Source: Betaproteobacteria bacterium (GTDB taxonomy: Bacteria; Pseudomonadota; Gammaproteobacteria; Burkholderiales; Burkholderiaceae_C). Taken from it: DNA of 46,837 bases. Shown here in pieces: positions 40,845 to 46,837 of the stretch; within the stretch, counting starts at the first letter, position 1; each line of letters begins with the position of its first letter. The notes beneath the pieces are model-generated. The model searched no databases, was not told where the DNA came from, and was given only the letters and a program-made list of their open reading frames with translations. The stretch lies in assembly GCA_013289985.1 (NCBI GenBank), contig JABCYW010000039.1, positions 1 through 46,837 on the forward strand. Direction: 5' to 3'. Both the position numbers and the translations under genes were made by a program.

Positions 40845-43800
40845 CTATCCGGGCGGCGCGTCGCCCCGCATCAACGCCAGCAGCTCGCGCGCCATCGGCA
40901 CCGCGGCCACGGCCTCGCCGTCGTTCTCCAGCACGCTGTCGGCCAGCTCGCGCTTGGTCTGGTGCAGCGTGAGGATCTTCTCCTCCAGCGTGCCGGTGTT
41001 GACGAGCCGGTACACCGTCACCGGCCGCTGCTGTCCGATGCGGTGCGCGCGGCCGCTGGCCTGGTCCTCGGCGGCCGGGTTCCACCACGGGTCGGCGATG
41101 ACCACGTAGTCGGCCACGGTCAGGTTCAGGCCGAAGCCGCCGGCCTTCAGGCTGATCAGGAACAGGTGGCCCTCGCCGTTCTGGAACGCCTCGACGCGGC
41201 GCGTGCGTTCGGCCGCGGGCGTGCTGCCGTCCAGGTACTGGTAGGCGATGCCGGCCTCGTCCAGCGGCTCGCGCAGCAAGGAGAGGAAGTCGACGAACTG
41301 GCTGAAGACGAGGGCCTTGTGGCCGTTGGCGACGAGTTCGGTGGCGAGCTCGGCGAACGCCGTCACCTTGGCGCCGGGGCGCTTGAGCGTGGGCGTGACG
41401 AGGCGCGGGTCGCACGCGGCGCGGCGCAGGCGCGTGAGGCCGGCCAGGATGTTGAGGTGGGCCTGGCCGGCGCCGTCGCCCGACAGGCTCTTCTCGGCGG
41501 CGATCAGCGCCTCGCGGCGCAAGGCCTCGTAGTGCGCCTTCTCGGCGTCGTCGCCCTGCACCTGCAGCACGAGCTCGGTGCGCGGCGGCAGGTCGGACAG
41601 CACCTGGGCCTTGGTGCGGCGCAGGATGAACGGGGCGATCAGGCGCTTGAGCGTGCGCTGCGCGCCGCGGTCGTTCTGGCGCTCGATGAGGCCCGCGAAG
41701 CGCTCGTTGAAGCGCGCCAGCGTGCCCAGCAGGCCCGGATTGCACGCGCGCATCACCGACCACAGCTCGCCCAGCCGGTTCTCGATGGGCGTGCCCGACA
41801 TCGCCAGCCGGAACGTGGCCTGCAGCGCGAACACGGCCTGGCTGCGCTTGGCGGCGGCGTTCTTGATCGCCTGGGCCTCGTCCAGCACCAGCGTCGTCCA
41901 CACCTTGCCGGCGAAGGCCTCGCCGTCGATCTGCAGCATCGGGTACGAGACCAGCAGCACGTCGTGCCGGCCCATCCCGGCGATGACCTGCGCGCGATCG
42001 CTCGTGCTGCCCTGCTCCGCGTAGACATGCACGCGCAGCGACGGCGCGAAACGCAGGGCCTCCGAGCGCCAGTTGCCGATCAGCGACGTGGGCACCACCA
42101 CCAGCGCCGGGCCGTTGGCGGCGCGCGCCAGCAGCACCGCCAGCGCCTGCAGCGTCTTGCCCAGGCCCATGTCGTCGGCCAGGCACGCGCCCAGGCCGGC
42201 GGCCGCGAGCCGCATCGCCCACTCGAAGCCCTCTTCCTGGTACGGCCGCAGCTGCGCCTGCAACGTGGACGGCAGCGCCGGCACGATGCGGCGCGCGTCG
42301 TCGAGCGCCATCAGCCGCGCCGCGTAGGCCGCGTCGTGCTCCACGCGCGCGCCCTCCATCGCGGCCTGCAGCCACGGCGCGGCGATGGCGGGCGCCCTCA
42401 CCTCGTCGGGGTTGTTGGCGCGCGCGGTCTGCTTCTCGGTGACGGCGGCGATGTCGGCCACGCGCTCGCGCAGCTCCTGCGTCAACGCGAGGAAGCGGCC
42501 GTCGCCCAGCGGCATGAAGCGGCTCTTGCCCTCGGTGGCGAAGGTGATCAGCTGCTGCAGCCCCACCACCAGCTCCTCGTCGACCTTCAGCTTGCCATCG
42601 AGCTCCAGCCAGTTCTCGCGCGTCTTCACCTTGAGCATCAGCTGGTCGAGCGCGCCCGGCGTCACGCGCACCGGCCGGCCCTGCGGCCAGTCGAGCGCGA
42701 GGATGGACGTGTGCGGCTGCAGGCGCTCCACCAGCGCGAGCGAGTCGTCGGCGCCGTCCAGCAGCCATTCGCAGGGCGCGTCCGGCGGCAGCTCGGCCAG
42801 CATGGTGCAGGTGTCGAGGATCGCATCGAGGTGCCAGCGCTCCAGCGCCAGGTCGCGCTGCACGCCCACGCTCTCGCCCTTCAACGTGGCCACCACGCGC
42901 GCGCGGCCGCGACCCGGCACCAGCCGCGGGCCCACGGCGGCGTAGTCGGCGCCGAAGGGCGCGGCCACCAGGCGCAGCTGCAGGCCGTCGCCCACCGGCT
43001 GAAGCTCGGCGCGCAGGCGCGATTCGGCCGGCAGCTCGCGCGCCGCCTGCGCCGTGGCGGCGTCGTCGGCGTGGATGCGGAAGTGGCTGCCCAGGCCGGT
43101 GAGCACCTCCTGCAGCTGCGCGGCGCCCTGGCGCGGGATGTCCAGGCCGGCAGGGCCCAGCAGCTGCGCCACGCGCTTCTGCGAGGCCGTCAGGCGGACC
43201 AGCTTCGCGCGCTGCGGCCCGTCGCGCCAGATCGACACCAGCCGCAACGCGTCGAGCTCCTTCTGCTGCGCCTCGCTGCCGGCCCAGCGCGCCACGGCGG
43301 CGTCGTTGGCCACCTGCAGCGCCGGCTGCATGCGCACGCGCAGGCGTTCGCCTTCGTCCAGCACCTCCAGCTCGGGGCCGGCCTCCACCAGCTCGACGAA
43401 CTGGCCCGGCGCGTCGGAGAACGCCACGTGCGGATGCTCGAACAGCGCGCCCATCGCCTGCGCGAGATCGAGGCGCAGGCCGCGGCCGTAGGTCTCCTGG
43501 CGCAGCGCGCGCACGACGCCGGCGTCGGCCGGCGTGAGCGTCTGCGCGCCGCGCTGCAGGCGGCTCAGCGGCACCTCCTTCAGGGCGCCCCAGCCGCGCG
43601 CGCCGCGCTTCTGCTCGTTGGGCACCAGCGCGCGGATGGCGCCGTGCTCGCCGGTCTCGATGAGCCAGACGATGCGGCTGTCGGGCGCGCCCGCTGCCGC
43701 CGCGGGCCCGGACGCGGGCTCGCCCAGCGACCGCAGCGCCGCCAGCGCCACCTGCCAGCGCTCCAGGCCCGCGGGCACGAAGAACCACGCGGGCGCGGGC

Positions 43801-45257
43801 TCGCCGCCCAGCACGCGCAACGCCGCGCCAAGCTGCTCGACCAACGCGTCCAGGCCGGCCGATTCGTAGGCGCTCTTGAGATGCTGCGCCGAATCGGCCT
43901 CGGCCGGCGGCAGGCCCTCGGCCAGCGAGCCTTCCTTGAGCCAGGCGCGCATCAGCCAGCGGTTGAGGTCCAGCGGCGAGACGACGCGCGACGCGGCGCG
44001 ATAGCCCCACTGGCTGCCGAAGGGCAGGAAGGGCTTGAGCTCGCGCGGCGCGGCGCCCAGGCGCATCTGGATCGCCAGCGCGATGGCGCCCAGCGGATGG
44101 TCGAGCGCCGGCTCGCGCTTGCCGCCCTCGGCCAGGCAGAACTTCAGCGCCTTGTCCAGGTGGGCCGGCGTCTGCTGGGCCAGCAGCGCCAGCACATGGG
44201 CCAGCGCCACCTGCGGCGGCACCAGCCCGCGCCGCTTGCCCGAGAGCTTGCGCAGCGCGGCGAGCGCCGTGTCGAACTCGGGCTCGGCGTCCGACCAGCG
44301 GCCCTGCGCGGCGAGCGCGGCCGCTCCGATGGCCTGGGCCAGGGCGCGACGGCCGGCCAGCGAGGCCGGCGACACCGCCGCCGGCCCCGGCACCGCGAGA
44401 TGCCCGTGCGAGCTACGCAACACGTCGAGCAGGTCGCCTTCCAGGGGCATGTCGATGGCCGGCCCGAGCAGGCGGCCGAACGACGCCACCCAGTCGGCGT
44501 CGCGGCGATCGGCGGCGTCCGACAGCAGCCGGTCGAGGGCGAACGACCAGCGCAGGCCGTGCACGAGGAGCGCATCCTCGTGCTCCACGAGGGCCCTCGC
44601 GCGCTCGCGCACGAAGGCGGGGCCGAGGCCGATGCCGGTCTGCAGCGTGGCGCCCAGGCGGTCGAGCGCGCCGGCGAGCATGTCGGCCTGCATCGCGGGA
44701 TGCAGGCGATCGAACAGCGCCTCGTCGACGCAGTCGGCCAGCGCCGTGTCCAGCAGCGCGGGGATGTCGTGCAGGCCGGGCGGCAGGCGGTCGAGCAGTT
44801 CGGCCAGTTCCACCGGGCCCGCGCCGCACGACGCGTCCAGGCGCACGCGCGCGATCGCCGCGCCCAGCGTGGGAAAGCGTCCGTGGCTCTGGCGGCCGAG
44901 GCTAGCCGCCGCGTAGGCATCCGCATGCGCGAGGGCCTCCCGCAACGCCGCCTGCGGCGCGCGGGCCAGCAGGGCCGCATACACCACCGGGTACACGTTC
45001 ATCGGCAGCGTCCAGAAGCCGGGACGCCGCTCGTCCTCGTTGGCCAGGCCGGCCTTCTGCAGCCGCGCGAGCGAGTGCCGCACCAGCTCCTGCGACGGCG
45101 CCGCGCTGCCGGGCGTGCGCACGGCCGGCGACGCGAGCGCGTCCGTCACCCACGTGCGCGAGCGCGCCAGCGCACCCAGCGCGAGCGCCGCCAGCGCGTC
45201 ACGCGCGGGCGCGTCTAGGCCGGCCAGCGGGTCGTCGGGGAGCGTCGCGGACGGCAT
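40845..45257 (-). CDS. SNF2-family DEAD/DEAH-box ATPase (large, about 1470 aa)
   Basis: The C-terminal 450 residues form a SNF2 translocase: motif I DDMGLGKT (about residue 1027), Ia VVVPTSLIGNW, II DEAQAIKN (about 1126), III MSGTPIENRLGELWS, IV KALVFSQFVDFL, V ISLKAGGFGLNLTVADYVV and VI DQASGRAHRIGQ. Upstream is an N-terminal region of about 1000 residues, mostly helical and Ala/Leu/Arg-rich, followed by a beta-rich SNF2-associated stretch (ERWHLDAILDTCTMLAELPP). No nuclease or methylase motif is seen, so a role in a restriction or defence system is not supported by the sequence. Such bacterial proteins remodel or remove proteins on DNA or RNA polymerase. ATG 45257 is chosen; the frame is open about 200 bases further upstream without homology-like content. 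Confidence 0.92.
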   Translation of the reverse strand: MPSATLPDDPLAGLDAPARDALAALALGALARSRTWVTDALASPAVRTPGSAAPSQELVRHSLARLQKAGLANEDERRPGFWTLPMNVYPVVYAALLARAPQAALREALAHADAYAAASLGRQSHGRFPTLGAAIARVRLDASCGAGPVELAELLDRLPPGLHDIPALLDTALADCVDEALFDRLHPAMQADMLAGALDRLGATLQTGIGLGPAFVRERARALVEHEDALLVHGLRWSFALDRLLSDAADRRDADWVASFGRLLGPAIDMPLEGDLLDVLRSSHGHLAVPGPAAVSPASLAGRRALAQAIGAAALAAQGRWSDAEPEFDTALAALRKLSGKRRGLVPPQVALAHVLALLAQQTPAHLDKALKFCLAEGGKREPALDHPLGAIALAIQMRLGAAPRELKPFLPFGSQWGYRAASRVVSPLDLNRWLMRAWLKEGSLAEGLPPAEADSAQHLKSAYESAGLDALVEQLGAALRVLGGEPAPAWFFVPAGLERWQVALAALRSLGEPASGPAAAAGAPDSRIVWLIETGEHGAIRALVPNEQKRGARGWGALKEVPLSRLQRGAQTLTPADAGVVRALRQETYGRGLRLDLAQAMGALFEHPHVAFSDAPGQFVELVEAGPELEVLDEGERLRVRMQPALQVANDAAVARWAGSEAQQKELDALRLVSIWRDGPQRAKLVRLTASQKRVAQLLGPAGLDIPRQGAAQLQEVLTGLGSHFRIHADDAATAQAARELPAESRLRAELQPVGDGLQLRLVAAPFGADYAAVGPRLVPGRGRARVVATLKGESVGVQRDLALERWHLDAILDTCTMLAELPPDAPCEWLLDGADDSLALVERLQPHTSILALDWPQGRPVRVTPGALDQLMLKVKTRENWLELDGKLKVDEELVVGLQQLITFATEGKSRFMPLGDGRFLALTQELRERVADIAAVTEKQTARANNPDEVRAPAIAAPWLQAAMEGARVEHDAAYAARLMALDDARRIVPALPSTLQAQLRPYQEEGFEWAMRLAAAGLGACLADDMGLGKTLQALAVLLARAANGPALVVVPTSLIGNWRSEALRFAPSLRVHVYAEQGSTSDRAQVIAGMGRHDVLLVSYPMLQIDGEAFAGKVWTTLVLDEAQAIKNAAAKRSQAVFALQATFRLAMSGTPIENRLGELWSVMRACNPGLLGTLARFNERFAGLIERQNDRGAQRTLKRLIAPFILRRTKAQVLSDLPPRTELVLQVQGDDAEKAHYEALRREALIAAEKSLSGDGAGQAHLNILAGLTRLRRAACDPRLVTPTLKRPGAKVTAFAELATELVANGHKALVFSQFVDFLSLLREPLDEAGIAYQYLDGSTPAAERTRRVEAFQNGEGHLFLISLKAGGFGLNLTVADYVVIADPWWNPAAEDQASGRAHRIGQQRPVTVYRLVNTGTLEEKILTLHQTKRELADSVLENDGEAVAAVPMARELLALMRGDAPPG

Positions 45258-45294
45258 CCGGTTCAGTCGATCACCCCGGTGCCACAGCGTCGCG

Positions 45295-45846
45295 TCATCG
45301 CGCCACCGCGGACGCGCGAGCCCGTGCGGCAGCAGTGCCGTAGGCAACGATGCCACTGACGTGGGCTTCGGTCTCGCTGGCCACCGACAGCACCTGGCCA
45401 CCGCGGTCGACGAGATGTTCGACCACGATGCTGTCGGCGATGAGCACGCCGCCAAAGTTCAGATGCGCCTTGAGGTGAACGTCCGCCGACTTCCGGTCGG
45501 GGGCAATCTCCACGCCGGTGCGTTCAAGGGTGAACTCGACACCCAGCACGTCGCCGTTGGTCCGTGCCTCGTCCACTCGCTTCTTCATGGCGAACAACTG
45601 CTCGAGATTCTTGCACTCCGATGCCTTGTCGGAAGGCATGACCCGCTCGGCCACCTCGCCGATCTGACGTTCGAAGCCCCTGTACTCGGGCGCATACTGA
45701 GCGCACAGTGTCTTCTGATCCTGGTGGAGGAATGCATCCACCTGAACGTCGTAGAAGCGGGCAATGCTGTCCTCCGACAGGCCGCCATTCGTGACGCACG
45801 AACAAAGTCCTGCGGCAAGCGTGAGAAGGATCAACAGCGGCCTCAT
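45295..45846 (-). CDS. Putative lipoprotein, 183 aa
   Basis: The product begins MRPLLILLTLAAGLCSCVTNG, a lipoprotein signal with the probable lipobox LCSC. The mature part has a helical segment (LSEDSIARFYDVQVDAFLHQD, AEYRGFERQIGEVAERV) followed by a beta-rich domain (VEFTLERTGVEIAPDRKSADVHLKAHLNFGGVL), which resembles nuclear-transport-factor-2-like folds of small exported proteins. No named family is recognised. ATG 45846 overlaps the stop of the UPF0149 gene (ATGA), so translation is coupled. It is followed after 37 bp by the SNF2 gene. Confidence 0.75.
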   Translation of the reverse strand: MRPLLILLTLAAGLCSCVTNGGLSEDSIARFYDVQVDAFLHQDQKTLCAQYAPEYRGFERQIGEVAERVMPSDKASECKNLEQLFAMKKRVDEARTNGDVLGVEFTLERTGVEIAPDRKSADVHLKAHLNFGGVLIADSIVVEHLVDRGGQVLSVASETEAHVSGIVAYGTAAARARASAVAR

Positions 45847-46475
45847 GCCCGACGCGCGTGCAGCTTCAGCACCACGTCCGCGGCGGCGCGGCTCAGGTGG
45901 TCGCGCACCTGCGGGTCGTCGAGATCCTCGGCATCGTCCGCATCGCCCTCCTCGCCCGGCTCCACGTCGCCGCCCAGCATCGCGATGGTGGCCAGGCCCG
46001 GCCCGATCTCGGGGTCGGCCTGCAGCGCGGCCCAGGCATCGGGCGCGAGGTCGGTGGCGGCGAGGAAGCCCAGGCACCAGTCGGTGGCGTCGGCCAGCTC
46101 CTCGCCCTGGCTGCCCGGCACCTCGGCCACCGAGAACACCGGCTCCCACGCTTCGGGCGTGTCGACGAGCGCGGCCTCGATGCTGCGCAGGTGGCGCAGC
46201 ACCAGCACCGCGCTGCGCTTGCGCTGCTGGTTGCTGCGGAACGGCGCCGGCGCGGGTTCCTGGTCGCCGCCCCAGATCGCGGGGAGCCAGTCGGACGCCT
46301 TCATCGAGGACAGCGGCACCGGGCCGACCAGCAGCGCGGTGAGGTAGCCGTCCATGCCGTCCAGCGTCATCGCGCCGTCGGACGGCAGGTTGGTGAGCAG
46401 GTCGTCGAAGGTGGCGAGCTCGTCCTCGGTGAGGGGCGTGTTCGGGCTCTTCGGGTCGTACGACGGGTAGTCCAT
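45843..46475 (-). CDS. UPF0149 / YecA family protein
   Basis: The 210-aa product shows the UPF0149 pattern: TEDELATFDDLLTNLPSDGAMTLDGMDGYLTALLVGP at the start (key TLDGMDGYLTAL), then WLPAIWGG, then a mid-protein DWCLGFLAATDL. The C-terminus (LKLHARRA) lacks the SEC-type zinc-binding motif that some YecA relatives carry. Function is unknown; it is cytoplasmic. ATG 46475 is 1 bp after the serS stop, so it probably follows serS in a transcript. Confidence 0.85.
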   Translation of the reverse strand: MDYPSYDPKSPNTPLTEDELATFDDLLTNLPSDGAMTLDGMDGYLTALLVGPVPLSSMKASDWLPAIWGGDQEPAPAPFRSNQQRKRSAVLVLRHLRSIEAALVDTPEAWEPVFSVAEVPGSQGEELADATDWCLGFLAATDLAPDAWAALQADPEIGPGLATIAMLGGDVEPGEEGDADDAEDLDDPQVRDHLSRAAADVVLKLHARRA

Positions 46476-46476
46476 G

Positions 46477-46837
<361 letters not shown>

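Noticed and set aside
40962-45218. A 1418-codon plus-strand open frame opposite the SNF2 gene
   Set aside because: It is the antisense shadow of the SNF2 gene caused by high G+C; its translation is low-complexity (R, A, H, Q, V rich) with no family pattern.

Overview
The window is very G+C-rich DNA, densely coded on both strands. It looks like a chromosomal segment of a betaproteobacterium, most likely order Burkholderiales. That placement is inferred from the protein styles (UreEFG, proteobacterial GshA, CadR-type MerR, CzcBAC order) and the base composition; no 16S gene is present. There is no insertion sequence, no CRISPR array and no complete prophage.

Layout. 1-4104 (+): the 3' part of an M13 metallopeptidase gene, a strong intrinsic terminator, then the urease nickel-insertion genes ureE-ureF-ureG without the urease structural genes. 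4165-11367: an ABC exporter of MacAB/FtsX type (adaptor, ATPase, 817-aa permease, minus strand), divergent from its probable two-component system (NtrC-type regulator and histidine kinase, plus strand). The shared intergenic region holds a near-perfect sigma-54 promoter and two dyads 22 bp apart, so the control circuit can be read from the DNA. 11522-13063: gshA (glutathione synthesis). 13157-16856: small accessory genes (an orphan phage/eCIS-type tail-tube protein, an 86-aa unknown, an MmcQ/YjbR protein, a YXWGXW protein with a long Gln/Ala-rich repeat tail, a VOC protein), with three copies of a short dispersed repeat. 16950-20520: two divergent phosphoesterases, a phospholipase C-like enzyme and an exported alkaline-phosphatase-superfamily enzyme.

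20557-29433: a minus-strand operon of a periplasmic solute-binding protein, a CHASE-PAS hybrid histidine kinase and an S9 peptidase. It is divergent from a NitT/TauT-type ABC transporter made of a double-length permease and an ATPase with an extra C-terminal domain. 29441-36217: a CadR-like MerR regulator divergent from an adaptor, a CzcA-type RND pump, an outer-membrane factor and a RidA protein with a His-rich tail. A textbook MerR-type promoter with a 19-bp spacer and central dyad faces the pump operon.

36386-39140: a patch of lower G+C, poorly characterised genes (Imm11/DUF1629-like immunity protein, a 50-aa membrane peptide, a membrane-anchored unknown, a DUF5677 protein) ending near tRNA-Ser(CGA), suggesting horizontally acquired DNA. 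39237-46837 (all minus): DUF1439 protein, membrane protein, VOC protein, large SNF2-family helicase, lipoprotein, UPF0149/YecA protein and the 3' end of serS.

The most informative systems are the sigma-54/two-component ABC exporter, the CadR-controlled efflux operon carrying a RidA gene, and the binding protein/CHASE kinase/peptidase operon facing an ABC transporter that has no binding-protein gene of its own.
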